A program made the position numbers and the translations under genes. From NCBI GenBank assembly GCA_021201335.1, contig JAJQFD010000054.1:1-64000 (forward strand): DNA of 64,000 nucleotides, given 5' to 3'. Of the stretch, positions 1-9,374 are shown one piece after another. The stretch's first letter is position 1, and each line of letters begins with the position of its first letter. Source of the stretch: Bacteroides sp. (GTDB lineage Bacteria > Bacteroidota > Bacteroidia > Bacteroidales > Bacteroidaceae). The notes beneath the pieces were generated by a model, which saw only the letters and a program-made list of their open reading frames with translations, was not told the origin of the DNA and ran no database searches.

Positions 1-133
1 TGGAATAGGAGGTTTCGCGGGCGAGACGGTAAACGTCTACTTCCTCGCGCGTCTGGCTACGGGCGTAGATTTTCTTTGGTTCTTCGGGGTGCAGTGGGTT
101 TCTTAATTCTGCAAGACTGTACTTTAAACTCAT
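1..133 (-). CDS. HU-like DNA-binding protein, N-terminal fragment
   Basis: This gene runs off the left edge of the window; only the first 44 or so codons are visible. The ATG lies at 131-133 on the minus strand. The start reads MSLKYSLAELRNPLHPEEPK, followed by a segment containing KKIYARSQTREEV. This matches, from memory, the N-terminus of the HU-related DNA-binding proteins of Bacteroidales (a conserved start with N-P-x-x-P and K-x-Y-A-x). Members bind DNA as small basic dimers. The function is inferred from this short N-terminus only, because the histone-like core lies outside the window. Confidence 0.6.
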   Translation of the reverse strand, partial: MSLKYSLAELRNPLHPEEPKKIYARSQTREEVDVYRLARETSYS

Positions 134-330
134 ACTGATGATTTTTTTTAAGGTAAATGATTCTTTTTTAAGTGATTATATAAAGGTTTGTTGCAAAGGT
201 AAGAGGCGGGGGTGGCATAACATGTCGGAGGGAAGAAAGAGAATGAGAAATTTGTGAGGAGGCGCTGAAGAAGGGTGAGAATCAATATCATCAACTTAAG
301 TAAACCAGCCGTTTGGTGAGGGTCAGAGCT

Positions 331-552
331 GATCTTCTACCCGGAACGGGTAGTATGTGCATAACCGCGGGATGTATATCCCGTGGAGAGAAGGCAGAGA
401 CTGATAAGAGAGTCCTGAAAAGGGGTCAATAGACATTCTTTTTCACCTCCGTTCGGAGCTGAGTAGAGGGAGTTCTTTTCTCTCCACGGGATATCCATCC
501 CGTGGTTATACATATGTTATCCCTTTGGGATATAGAGTGAGAGGTATCTTCC
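331..552. repeat. Palindromic intergenic repeat, copy A
   Basis: This is a repeat unit of about 222 bp that is followed directly by a second copy (553-776). Its two arms are an outer inverted repeat: the left arm reads roughly ATGTGCATAACCGCGGGAT and the right arm ends in the complementary ATCCCGTGGTTATACAT. Each arm also contains an inner palindrome, a GGGAT/ATCCC core. The unit could fold into one long hairpin. Related copies occur at 6299-6615, 7749-8067 and, inverted, 9375-9592. Short reading frames inside it are byproducts of the palindrome and are not called as genes. Confidence 0.8.
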
Positions 553-776
553 TATCTTCTACCCGGAACGGGTCGTATGTGCATCACCGCGGGATGGATA
601 TCCCGTGGAGAAAAGCTAGATACTGACAAGAGAGCCCTGAAAGGGGTCAATAGGCATTCTTTTTCACCTCCGTTCGGAGCTGAGTGGAGGGAGTCCTTTT
701 TCTATCCACGGGATATCCATCCCGCGGTTATGCACATACTATCCCTTCGGGATATAGAGTGAGAGATATCTTCCCT
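553..776. repeat. Palindromic intergenic repeat, copy B
   Basis: This is the second unit of a tandem pair with copy A. It starts with the same TATCTTCTACCCGGAACGGG-type sequence and ends in GAGAGATATCTTCC. It differs from copy A by scattered substitutions, many of them in the loop, while the arms stay complementary. Preserved pairing between diverged copies suggests that the folded form matters, either as RNA or as cruciform DNA. Confidence 0.8.
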
Positions 777-840
777 ATTGCGAAAGGGTGAAATCGGGGA
801 TAGAAGGAGTTGTAGAAAGGATTCGGAAGGACAGTTTGCC

Positions 841-898
841 TTTGCAGCAAAGTGCGATCTACGTTTGCGGCAAAGAGGAAGTCGCGTTTGCGGCAAAG
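841..898. repeat. 23-bp tandem repeat, three units
   Basis: The 12-mer TTTGCRGCAAAG begins at 841, 864 and 887, an exact 23-bp period, separated by 11-bp spacers that are less conserved. Each 12-mer is itself nearly palindromic. The array lies in the gene-free stretch 134-1084 upstream of the membrane-anchored regulator. A TATATTTG box that would suit a Bacteroidetes -7 element lies at 987-994, so the array could be a regulator-binding region. It is too short and degenerate to be a CRISPR array. Confidence 0.65.
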
Positions 899-1084
899 GG
901 AGATTGCGTATCAGTTAAGCTCAATAAATATCATAAGAATCTGAATGAAAGTAATATACTTCTGCTTATCTTTGCGAGATTCTGAATATATTTGCAGAAT
1001 ATAGGATGCGCATTTGCATATCCAGGCAAGCTTTGATCTGTGTTCGGTTTTCACTCTATTGCTCGAATTTAAAAAGAAAAAAAT

Positions 1085-1951
1085 ATGAATCCCTACAAAA
1101 CTCTGTTTGTCCTCTTTCTATTTGTTGCCATGTCTTTCGGTTTCGGATACAGAAACTATGTGCAAACCAAACAGGAAATTGTTAGTGACCTGAACCAGGC
1201 GTTGCAACGAAGTGTGATGCAAAACATGGATTTTTGGGTCAATCGAGACTCAATATATACATACACCCGGCTTCAGGAAATGATGGAGGCCCCGGTTACG
1301 GTCAGCAGCTCCAACCGTTTTTTTACAAATGCATTGAGCCTGCCCAAATTGAAAGAAATATCCGGCCTCTCTCTTCATATACTAAAGAAAGGGGAACAGG
1401 GGGATCATTTGCCGGAAAAGTGTCTGGTCAGCGATACACTACTCCTGCTTACTCCTGCGGGAATGGCCTCTTCCGACCTCGTCCTGTCCTTCCGGGGATA
1501 TGCACGTTGTTCTAACGCCATGATCTTTTCCCTTTCCGATCAAAGAATGTCTTCTTTACTATTCCTTGCCGCATTGCTTTGGGGAGTAATTTCATACGCT
1601 TGGTTCGTACGGAGGAACAAGGCAGTCGGCTTGCCGGATTCAGGAGAAAAAGAATTGATTCGTTTCGGCAACCTGACGCTTTCCTGCGAAGAAAATTGTT
1701 TCTACAACGAACAACAGGAAGAGCTAAAGTTCACCCCGCTGCAATATGCACTGATGGAGATGTTCTACCTTTCTTCCTCCCACAAGCTTTTGAAAACAGA
1801 CATCTGCGAGTCCCTTTGGCCGGGGAAAGAGAATGCAGACGAAACCCTCTACACTCTTATCCGCCGGTTGAAACCGGTCGTGGAAGAACAAAGCAACCTG
1901 AAAATTACGACAGACAGGGGGCGTGCCTATGCTTTGGAACTGAAAGCCTGA
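1085..1951 (+). CDS. Membrane-anchored winged-helix transcriptional regulator
   Basis: This 288-aa protein has an N-terminal membrane segment at about residues 5-22, an extracytoplasmic region, and a second hydrophobic segment near residues 158-175 (SLLFLAALLWGVISYAWFV). A cytoplasmic C-terminal winged helix of the OmpR/PhoB type follows at about residues 195-287, with the recognisable pieces FTPLQYALMEMF, DICESLWPGK and LIRRLKP. The layout of two membrane spans with a DNA-binding tail resembles one-component regulators that sense periplasmic signals directly. It is followed 119 bp later by a TonB-type receptor on the same strand and may control it. The signal is unknown. Confidence 0.8.
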   Translation: MNPYKTLFVLFLFVAMSFGFGYRNYVQTKQEIVSDLNQALQRSVMQNMDFWVNRDSIYTYTRLQEMMEAPVTVSSSNRFFTNALSLPKLKEISGLSLHILKKGEQGDHLPEKCLVSDTLLLLTPAGMASSDLVLSFRGYARCSNAMIFSLSDQRMSSLLFLAALLWGVISYAWFVRRNKAVGLPDSGEKELIRFGNLTLSCEENCFYNEQQEELKFTPLQYALMEMFYLSSSHKLLKTDICESLWPGKENADETLYTLIRRLKPVVEEQSNLKITTDRGRAYALELKA

Positions 1952-2070
1952 GGCATTCTACCCGGTGACAGACAATTGTCAGACAAATGTCAGACAGTTG
2001 TCCGGGAATTATTTCCCTGCTTTCCCCGGAAGATGATACTTTCGTGTCCCGAAATCAAAACAGTCGGCAC

Positions 2071-4389
2071 ATGAAACAGCTTCTTCTTATTCTCGTTTTC
2101 CTATTGGGAAATTTCATTACATCCCCGGCTCAGGAAGTTCCGGAATTCATCCGCGGAGTGATCCTTACGGAAGAGTCCCTTCCCGTGGAACTGGCCAATG
2201 TGGCCCTTTTATCCCAAGACTCTGTCTTCCTGCAAGGTACTTGCAGCCGGGAAGACGGGCAGTTTGAGATTCACCCCGTAACGCCCGGCAATTACATCCT
2301 GCAAATTTCCTGCCTCGGATACCGTACCGTGTCTCGTCCCTGCACCACCGGCGAAATAGGTGAATGGATAATAGCACCCGAACCGGTCGCATTGGCAGAA
2401 ACGGTCGTTACTGCCCAACGTCCGGCCTTCCGGTTAAAAGCCGGAAAGTTGGAAGCGATGGTACAAAACACCCTGCTGGCTTCGCTGAGCAATGCGAATG
2501 AAGTACTGAAACATGTGCCCGGATTGCGCTCTACAGAAGAGGGATACACCGTTTTCGGGAGAGGCGCCCCCGTCATTTACATCGACAACCATCCACTGAG
2601 AGATGCCTCCGAATTAGAGCGCCTCTCTGCTGCCGATATTGAGAAAATAGAGCTTATTAGCAATCCCGGTGCGGAATACGATGCAACCGTCAGGGCCGTA
2701 ATCCGCATCCGCACCATCCGCCATAAACGAGACGGAATCGGGACGGAGCTGCGTGCGAACGTTGCTCAGGGAAAACGCCTTAGCCATTCCGAACAGGTAA
2801 ATTTGTATTACCGCAAACAAGGACTTTCGCTGCAAGCTACGGGTTATTACAATTTTTATAACAGCAAGCGTGGGCAGAATGTACGGTATGAAATCCCGTC
2901 GGCGGTTCAATGGGACATTCATAGCGACACACAACTGCCAAATAAAAGTCATGCTTTCGGAGCAAAAGCAAATCTCGGTTACGACGTCAATCCGGAATAT
3001 AGCTTCGGTGCCGCTTATGAATTCTACCGCACACCCGACAGCCGTCTTACCAGCCTATCGGATTTAACGGTATATGCCGACGGTGCATGGGCCGACCGCA
3101 CCGACTTCTTTTCAGAAAACTTCCAGCAGGACGACGGGCACCGGCTGAACACCTACTACCAGGGAAAGGTACACAGGCTTCGGATCGATTTCACCGCCGA
3201 TGTGGTTGCCGGCAGAGGATACGACCATCAAGAGTCTCGCGAATCCAGCCAGACGGAAGGACTGCGGGAGATCAGCTCTTTTACCCGTTTGAAAAACTCC
3301 CTGTATGCGGCCAAGCTCATGCTCACACATCCGCTCTGGAAAGGTGACCTGAAAGCAGGAGCTGACTATACCTTTATCCGCCGGGAAGACCATTTCGATA
3401 ACCTGCAAAATATCCTTCCCCATACGGACAGCCGCATTGATGAAAGTAAAGCAGCTGGTTTTGTCGAATACTCACTTGCGTTGGGAAAAGTCAATCTCAT
3501 GGCCGGGCTTCGTTTTGAACACGCTGTCTCCGATTATTGGAAGGAAGGAAACTATATTCCGGATCAGAGCCGCCGATACGGGGATTGGTGTCCGAACTTT
3601 TCGGTCGATCTCCCTGTGGGAAACGTGCAAACCAGCCTTGCCTACACCGTGAAAAGCAACCGCCCCTCTTTCTTCCAGTTGCGCCGTACGATAAGCTATA
3701 ACAACCGCTTTATTTACGAAACAGGCAATCCGCTCCTGATCCCCGAAACCTATCACGATGTGCAACTGACCGGTTTGTATAAATGGGTGCAATTTACAGT
3801 CAGCTACCAGCACCGTGTCAATGCCATTTCGTTTACCACGCAGGAGTATGAAGAAGACCCTGACGTAGCTGTATTTACCCAGGGGAATTTTAAAAAACAG
3901 CAATACCTGAGGAGCTCGTTCCATTTGTCACCCACCATCAAAGCCTGGAAACCCGAACTCGGTGTCTATTTCACCCAGCCTTTCTTCGAAGTGGAGAATC
4001 AGGGGAAGCAAAAGTCCATGAACCGCCCCAGTGTATACATCCACTGGAACAACAGCCTTGAACTGCCTGCCGGTCTTGTTTTTTCATTCGCGATGAATTA
4101 CACAAGCGGGGGAAACTTCGGTTCCATGCTGCAACGCTCTTTTTGGGGAATGGATGCCGGTATCCGCCATGCATTTCTTCAGAAAAAACTAATGATCAAT
4201 TTGCAGGCTTCCGATTTTCTGAATACCCGTAAAGGTTCTTTCATGCTCTTTGGCCCCAAGTTGACATATAGCAAAGACGCCCATCTGGATTCCCGCCGGA
4301 TCTCCCTGACCGTCAGCTACCGTATCAATTCCGGGCACAAAGCCTATAAAGGGAAGCATGTGTCGGAAGATGACATCCGTAGACTGTAA
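2071..4389 (+). CDS. TonB-dependent receptor-like outer-membrane protein
   Basis: From the ATG at 2071 the protein is about 772 aa and opens with a clean signal peptide (MKQLLLILVFLLGNFITSPAQ). An in-frame ATG at 1987 would add 28 residues before the signal peptide and is unlikely. A carboxypeptidase-regulatory-like beta domain covers about residues 27-105. A plug-like domain follows at about 115-205 (VYIDNHPL, the ELERLSAADIEKIELISNPG segment). The rest has the alternating aromatic strands of an outer-membrane barrel (OMP_b-brl_3 type). Receptors of this subfamily import oligopeptides, siderophores or glycans, but no SusD partner is present, so the substrate cannot be assigned. It is probably controlled by the upstream membrane-bound regulator. 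Confidence 0.85.
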   Translation: MKQLLLILVFLLGNFITSPAQEVPEFIRGVILTEESLPVELANVALLSQDSVFLQGTCSREDGQFEIHPVTPGNYILQISCLGYRTVSRPCTTGEIGEWIIAPEPVALAETVVTAQRPAFRLKAGKLEAMVQNTLLASLSNANEVLKHVPGLRSTEEGYTVFGRGAPVIYIDNHPLRDASELERLSAADIEKIELISNPGAEYDATVRAVIRIRTIRHKRDGIGTELRANVAQGKRLSHSEQVNLYYRKQGLSLQATGYYNFYNSKRGQNVRYEIPSAVQWDIHSDTQLPNKSHAFGAKANLGYDVNPEYSFGAAYEFYRTPDSRLTSLSDLTVYADGAWADRTDFFSENFQQDDGHRLNTYYQGKVHRLRIDFTADVVAGRGYDHQESRESSQTEGLREISSFTRLKNSLYAAKLMLTHPLWKGDLKAGADYTFIRREDHFDNLQNILPHTDSRIDESKAAGFVEYSLALGKVNLMAGLRFEHAVSDYWKEGNYIPDQSRRYGDWCPNFSVDLPVGNVQTSLAYTVKSNRPSFFQLRRTISYNNRFIYETGNPLLIPETYHDVQLTGLYKWVQFTVSYQHRVNAISFTTQEYEEDPDVAVFTQGNFKKQQYLRSSFHLSPTIKAWKPELGVYFTQPFFEVENQGKQKSMNRPSVYIHWNNSLELPAGLVFSFAMNYTSGGNFGSMLQRSFWGMDAGIRHAFLQKKLMINLQASDFLNTRKGSFMLFGPKLTYSKDAHLDSRRISLTVSYRINSGHKAYKGKHVSEDDIRRL

Positions 4390-4447
4390 ATACAACTGAA
4401 AGTACTCTTTTCCGTTGGGTATGCCTATAGTTGTACCGGCGGAAAAG

Positions 4448-4873
4448 TCACCCCTTCCGCACCATTTTCAACCGTTTTTTCCCCTTTATATGATACAACA
4501 TCCCTATCATCCACACCCCCCCTATCACTATGTGAATCGTTAAAAACACCTTTGACGACACCCAATCCTCCAGCAATAAACTTACTGCCGTGAGGACAAA
4601 AAAGACAGATATAAATTTAGTCAACCTTGTTTTCGGGCTTTTCAGCTTTTTGGCAAACCATGCTTTATACCATTTCCGATAGATAATGCAATGCACCAAC
4701 ACCAGAACCAGAAATATATACCCCGGAATGAGGTGCAGCCATATCCACACGCCCGTATGGCTGTGGGGCAGGACATCGTATAGCATCAATGTGGGCACAA
4801 TTCCTGTTATCAGCAGGAAGTAGAGAAGTATCTTAAGGCTTTTGTTCAGCCATTTGTTCTTACCTGATTTCAT
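4448..4873 (-). CDS. Four-TM small membrane protein, DUF4405-like
   Basis: This 141-aa protein has four predicted membrane helices (starting near residues 11, 43, 86 and 110) and positively charged loops. Paired histidines lie within or beside helices, in WIWLHLIPG, LVHCIIY and TIHIVIGG. That arrangement resembles the DUF4405 family of small, possibly haem-binding, cytochrome b-like membrane proteins; this is a recollection of the pattern, not a search result. It is divergently transcribed from the AraC-type gene at 5031 across a 157-bp gap, so that regulator may control it. Confidence 0.65.
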   Translation of the reverse strand: MKSGKNKWLNKSLKILLYFLLITGIVPTLMLYDVLPHSHTGVWIWLHLIPGYIFLVLVLVHCIIYRKWYKAWFAKKLKSPKTRLTKFISVFFVLTAVSLLLEDWVSSKVFLTIHIVIGGVWMIGMLYHIKGKKRLKMVRKG

Positions 4874-5030
4874 ATTCGTTCTAAATTATTAGTTCAGTGC
4901 AAACATACTTCATCCGATTGGGGTAGTAATTACAAATTCGACATTAAAATATCATTATCGGACATATCTCGTTTTTTGTAGTATCTTTGAGGAAATTTAA
5001 ATCTTACCTTTTAAAAACAGATAGAAAGCC

Positions 5031-5989
5031 ATGCATATCGAATTCGGCTCTGATTGGAATACGGGTTTTATGGAAGAACTTGCCGGAAAACTCAAGCGGG
5101 AGATTAAGGATAATATCTTTTCCCTGCCTCCGGAGATTGGCGAGGGCTTCTCCAAAAAAATTGATATTGACAAGGATTTACGTTTCATCATCCATTCCTA
5201 TAATTTGAACGAGCCCATGACAGCCAACCGGAAAGCCGCCCTTGCAAACGTGGGCCTGCTTACCTTCCGCTTCCTTTATTATCAGAAGTCGGACAAGAGC
5301 TATTTGTCGAACGTTCAGGTGCTGAACGACACGATTGATGTGACTGACTACTTTCCGCCTCATACCTCTATTTGTTATGTGATTGTGAAAATTAGATTAC
5401 AGAAATTACTTTCCATCCTTGAAATTCATCCCGAATCGAAAGAGTTTTCTGCTTTTACCAACGATTTAAACCGGCCGTTTATCTATCAGGAAAGCATGAC
5501 GCCCGAAATGAGGGGCGTACTCATGGAACTTTCTGAATACAAGGACATGGGACACTGGAAAAGCTGTATTGCAAGATAAAGATAATGGAGTTGCTGTATC
5601 ACTTTTTCATCCGCTTCTCACGACGGGCAACGTATGACTTCATGCATGTGAACAAGAATGATATTGAGAAAATCCTCGGGATTGAACGAATCATCCTGCA
5701 AGACCTGAGAACTCCGCCAAAACTTCCGCAGCTGGCCCGTTCCATTGGTATGTGCGAGTCAAAAATGAAGCAATTATTCAAGAAGATTTACGGCGATAGT
5801 ATTTACAATTACTACTTATCGGTACGAATGAACGAGGCCGCATCGTTGTTGAAGAACGACAAAAGTTTGTCTGTCTCGGAAGTGGGTTATGCGCTTGGAT
5901 TTTCGAATTTGAGTCATTTTGCGCAGTTGTTCAAGCGGTATATAGGGGTGAATCCTAAGGAGTATGCAATGATTTCATCGACACCGTAG
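5031..5989 (+). pseudogene. AraC-family regulator, frameshifted
   Basis: Two overlapping pieces make one regulator. The first (5031-5579) is an AraC N-terminal region. The second, in another frame (to 5989), holds the C-terminal pair of helix-turn-helix motifs (LPQLARSIGMCESKMKQLFK, then SEVGYALGFSNLSHFAQLFK, then GVNPKEY). The break lies at the A-run 5559-5562. Adding one A would read W-K-K-L-Y-C-K-I-K-I-M-E-L-L, the normal linker of this family, so a single lost base explains the split. Either this is a true pseudogene or the consensus is wrong here. The terminal stop codon coincides with the start of an inverted-repeat element at 5989. Confidence 0.8.
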
Positions 5990-6262
5990 AGGCGCACGGT
6001 GTGTACTGGTGTCCGGAATAAAATTTTAACGTTTGTCTAACTATCAAAGTGATATATTTCGCACTACTAAATAGCAAGAAGAATTAATTACTGTTGTTCT
6101 TAATGCTATTATCTGTAATGTTCAATATCATTTTATTAGTTACCATAAAAACCACAATCTGAAAACCTCCGAGTAAAAATATGTTTGTAATTTATTGATT
6201 CATAGATCATTGCAGTAAATATTAACGAATTATTCCGGACACTAGTACACGGTGTGCGTCTC
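5989..6262. mobile_element. MITE-like element, about 274 bp, with 33-bp imperfect TIRs
   Basis: The left end begins GAGGCGCACGGTGTGTACTG and the right end is its near complement, finishing ACACGGTGTGCGTCTC. The two arms match over about 33 bp with a few mismatches, including 13 consecutive matches at the inner ends (TCCGGAATAA and its complement). The interior is AT-rich and carries no gene. The pentamer ACACC occurs at 5981-5985 and 6266-6270 and could be a target duplication. Short length, terminal inverted repeats and lack of coding capacity fit a non-autonomous transposable element. No matching transposase is in this window. Confidence 0.6.
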
Positions 6263-6298
6263 AAAACACCAATTGTTCTTTGATAAAGTTACAAATCG

Positions 6299-6615
6299 TC
6301 AGTCGGCAAGTCCAAAGGACTTGAATGTGCATAACCGCGGGATGTAATCCCGTGGAAACAGATAACCTGACTCTACTCTCACAGCCCTGAAAGGGGGTGA
6401 AGAATATATTGTTGACCCACTCCGTGGCTCACGGGATTATTCTATATCCTATCCCGTGGGATATGCATCCCACGGTTATGCACATGCAATCCCTGCGGGA
6501 TTTCTTAAAGATTTTAACGTCTTATAAATACGTAGCTTCAGACGACTTTTTGAAAAACCGCAGATAAATAATTTTATCAATTGTTTCTTTATAATTATTT
6601 TTGACAGAAATAATA
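6299..6615 (+). repeat. Palindromic repeat copy C with 3' unique tail (left direct repeat)
   Basis: This copy holds the palindromic core (the GTGCATAACCGCGGGATG-type left arm, the complementary arm near 6450-6484) followed by a tail of about 120 bp that is repeated almost base for base at 7938-8067. Together with copy D it forms long direct repeats on either side of the arginase-like gene. The tail ends in the AT-rich AATTATTTTTGACAGAAATA-type sequence, directly before the 3' end of that gene. Confidence 0.85.
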
Positions 6616-6618
6616 CTA

Positions 6619-7575
6619 TTAATTTAGTAACGGTAATTCATTCAGCATGTTCTTTAACTTTATCATGTAGCGGAACATGGGTTCTGCAACTGTCAGCCCC
6701 ACTACGTCGTATTCTGCTGCTATGTCGTTGATAAGCCTTGTGGCTTCGGCTATTTTCATACCATCGGGTTCAATGCCGACAGCTACGATAATTTCCTGCG
6801 GATCGAGAACGTCCATATCAAAGTGAATAACCACTTTCGATGCTCCCGTTTCTTTGAGCCATTCCAATACGACATTACTATTCTCTGCAGTTTCTTCGGG
6901 TGCAAATCCTTTGATGCCGAGTTCTGCCTGCCGTTCTTTCATTCCCTCGTCCCATGAACGCAAACCTACAAGCAGGGCTTTTGAAGCATCCGCTTTTGCC
7001 GGAAGCATACTCATCAACTTTTCATCGCCCATACCCAAACACGCGGTGAGTGCCATTGCGTGGTAGCCTTCATAAGCATCGCCGGGAAGCGTAACGTCAG
7101 GATGGGCATCTATCCAAACGATAGCTACATCATCAGGGTATTTCGCCATCAGGTATGTAAAAGGTACAACACTTACGGCACAATCGCCGCCAAGCGTTAT
7201 GATACGTTCCGGTTTTTCTTCGTTCAGTATATCCAGAGCAGCACCGGTCTGCCTGACAATGGCATCATAGGCATTGATATCGTTCTTTACTTCACGGTCG
7301 TCCACATCCAGCGAAACGGGAACTTCAACAGTTTTCTGTCCATTTTCGGGAGCGAGGTAATTAAGTAGATGTGAACCTAAATAATAACCACGCGATGCAT
7401 CATCTGCCGGAATATCGGGCATCCAATGGGTTATTACACCTCCCTGCCACTGTGGATATATCAATCGTAAGGTACCTGTTTTTGTTTCCATATCTTTATT
7501 GTTAGTTGTTTTATCACACGTACAGCCAGTAAGACCCGCTACTGATAAGAACATAATTAAAACATATTTTTTCAT
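6619..7575 (-). CDS. Arginase/ureohydrolase-family lipoprotein
   Basis: This 318-aa protein starts with a lipoprotein signal (LSVAGLTGC, lipid-attachment Cys18), so it is expected outside the cytoplasm, anchored to a membrane. The ureohydrolase fold motifs are present: GGDC at 129-132, DAHPD at 156-160, and DMDVLDP at 253-259, which supply most ligands for the two-manganese centre. The usual GGDH histidine ligand is replaced by Cys132. Such a GGxC subgroup exists from memory, and its substrate is not established, so arginase, agmatinase and guanidino-acid hydrolysis all remain open. Export of this family is unusual. The gene is isolated and bounded by long direct repeats. Confidence 0.8.
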   Translation of the reverse strand: MKKYVLIMFLSVAGLTGCTCDKTTNNKDMETKTGTLRLIYPQWQGGVITHWMPDIPADDASRGYYLGSHLLNYLAPENGQKTVEVPVSLDVDDREVKNDINAYDAIVRQTGAALDILNEEKPERIITLGGDCAVSVVPFTYLMAKYPDDVAIVWIDAHPDVTLPGDAYEGYHAMALTACLGMGDEKLMSMLPAKADASKALLVGLRSWDEGMKERQAELGIKGFAPEETAENSNVVLEWLKETGASKVVIHFDMDVLDPQEIIVAVGIEPDGMKIAEATRLINDIAAEYDVVGLTVAEPMFRYMIKLKNMLNELPLLN

Positions 7576-7601
7576 CTCAGAAATTCTTACTTATAATAAT
7601 G

Positions 7602-7633
7602 CAAAGGTAGCTATATACACCTGCGGAAACAAG
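7602..7633 (-). promoter_or_regulatory. Bacteroidetes-type promoter of the arginase-like gene
   Basis: On the minus strand a TACCTTTG box (complement of 7602-7609) fits the TAnnTTTG -7 consensus. A CTTG at 7630-7633 lies 20 bp upstream, one base from the TTTG -33 box. The start codon is 27 bp downstream of the -7 box. Confidence 0.55.
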
Positions 7634-7748
7634 TACAGAGAAATTTTATATCTGCAAGATTTCTCTCGTGATAATCCCGGAGGACTCAACCCCAGTCATG
7701 TTCGGAAGATAACATCCTTTAGCAATCAAGCTTAAAACCTAAGGTCTG

Positions 7749-8067
7749 TTAAGAAATCCCGGAGGGATTTGATGTGCATAACCACGGGATGTAATCCCGT
7801 GGAAACAGATAACTCGACTCTACTCTGACAGCCCCAATAGGGGGTGAATGTATGTTATTGACCCACTATTCGTGGCTCACGGGATTATTCTATATCCTAT
7901 CCCGTGGGATATGCATCCCACGGTTATGCACATGCAATCCCTGCGGGATTTCTTAAAGATTTTAACGTCTTATAAATACGTAGCTTCAGACGACTTTTTG
8001 AAAAACCGCAGATAAATAATTTTATCAATTGTTTCTTTATAATTATTTTTGACGGAAATAATACTAT
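7749..8067 (+). repeat. Palindromic repeat copy D (right direct repeat)
   Basis: This is in the same orientation as copy C. From about 7896 to 8067 the two are nearly identical, including the GATTTCTTAAAGATTTTAAC segment and the tail that ends at the AlkD-like gene. Divergence is concentrated in the loop region (for example CCCTGAAAGGGGG versus CCCCAATAGGGGG). Recombination between C and D would delete the arginase-like gene cleanly. Confidence 0.85.
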
Positions 8068-8099
8068 ACCCCCCCTACAATGACATAAACATAAAACAT

Positions 8100-9236
8100 A
8101 TGGCAGAACCTTTTAAAAACATGTACAACGAGCAGTTTCTCAATCGGTTTACGAAAGACCTGAAAGTTGTTATCCCCGACTTGGATGCTCGCGGGTTTAT
8201 CTCCCAGGTAATAGACGATGATTGGGAAAACAGAGAACTTAAACAACGAGTTGCACACATCACCACCATTCTGAAGAAGTTTTTACCCGCAGATTACAAA
8301 GATGCGATTGCTAAGATACTCGAACTGTTGGAGTATGTAGAAAGAACACACTCTGATTACTCGGTAATAGACGATACCAAGTTCGGCTTAACGTTGGAGT
8401 ATGGGGCGATTTTGGATAATTATGTAGATCAATATGGACTGGACGATTACGAAACCTCTATAAAAGCGATTGAGAAAATCATTCAGTTTACAAGTTGTGA
8501 ATTTGTCACTCATCCGTTTATTGTCAAATATCCCAACGAAATGATGGCGCAAATGCTGGTTTGGTCCAGGCACGAACATTGGGGAGTCAGACGGCTTGCA
8601 TCAGAAGGTTGCCGTCCACGCCTACCTTGGGCAATGGCTATACCTGATTTGAAGCAAGACCCTTCACCCATTATTCCCATTTTAGAAAATCTTAAAAACG
8701 ATCCCGCAAAATCTGTGCGATTGAGTGTCGCCAATAATTTGAATGATATTGCGAAAGATAATCCTCAAACAGTGATTGACTTGGCGAAAAAATGGCATGG
8801 CAAATCAAAAGAAGTAGATTGGGTGATTAAACACGGCTGCCGAACCCTCTTAAAACAAGGCAATTCGGAAATAATGGAGTTATTTGGTTTAGGTTCTGTG
8901 GAAAATATCAGTATTGAGGATTTTCAAATTTTGACGCCCAAAGTTAAAGTCGGAGATTCGTTGGAGTTTCGTTTTAAGCTGTTAAATAGCAGCAACCAAA
9001 AAACCAAAATACGACTTGAATACGGACTTTATTACCAAAAAGCGAATGGAACGTTGTCAAAGAAAGTCTGTAAAATCAGCGAAAAAGAATACGCCGGGAA
9101 TTCTACAACGTATATAACCCGAAAACACTCTTTTAAAGTAGTAACCACAAGGACATTTCACCCCGGACTACATCAGGTTGCTGTCATAATCAACGGGAAT
9201 GAGTTTGAAAAATATGATTTTGAATTGGTAGAATAA
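8100..9236 (+). CDS. DNA alkylation repair protein, AlkD-like (HEAT repeats)
   Basis: The ATG at 8100 (MAEPFKNMYNEQFL) gives 378 aa; an upstream in-frame ATG at 8049 lies inside repeat copy D and is less likely. Residues of about 1-270 form helical HEAT-like repeats with the family segments MLVWSRHEHWGVRRLASEG and RLPWA, and VRLSVANNLNDIAKDNP. AlkD-type glycosylases remove N3- and N7-alkylated purines without base flipping. The C-terminal 100 residues are a predicted beta-rich extension, typical of the longer COG4335 subgroup. A second alkylation-repair gene, tag, lies 0.4 kb downstream in the opposite orientation. Confidence 0.85.
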   Translation: MAEPFKNMYNEQFLNRFTKDLKVVIPDLDARGFISQVIDDDWENRELKQRVAHITTILKKFLPADYKDAIAKILELLEYVERTHSDYSVIDDTKFGLTLEYGAILDNYVDQYGLDDYETSIKAIEKIIQFTSCEFVTHPFIVKYPNEMMAQMLVWSRHEHWGVRRLASEGCRPRLPWAMAIPDLKQDPSPIIPILENLKNDPAKSVRLSVANNLNDIAKDNPQTVIDLAKKWHGKSKEVDWVIKHGCRTLLKQGNSEIMELFGLGSVENISIEDFQILTPKVKVGDSLEFRFKLLNSSNQKTKIRLEYGLYYQKANGTLSKKVCKISEKEYAGNSTTYITRKHSFKVVTTRTFHPGLHQVAVIINGNEFEKYDFELVE

Positions 9237-9374
9237 GGGTGTTTCAAAACCCATCGTTCTTTGATAAAGTTACAAATTAGAAACAATGACCCCGAATGGG
9301 GTCAATTTGCATAACTCCGGGTGAACCAACGGTCGACGAAGTCAAATCCAGTCATATTCGGAAAATTTAAAGAC

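Noticed and set aside
577..896. Short overlapping frames on both strands within the palindromic repeats
   Set aside because: The two strands encode almost the same peptide because the DNA is palindromic, and the frames have no start-site signals. They are byproducts of the repeat, like similar frames at about 9302-9496.
841..898. Possible CRISPR array
   Set aside because: Three 12-bp near-palindromes with 11-bp spacers are far shorter than CRISPR repeats and spacers, and no cas genes are present. The 22-bp array at 61458-61545 was rejected for the same reason.
5031..5989. Two separate small regulators in place of one AraC protein
   Set aside because: The first piece has no DNA-binding motif and the second no sensing domain; a single added A joins them with a normal linker.
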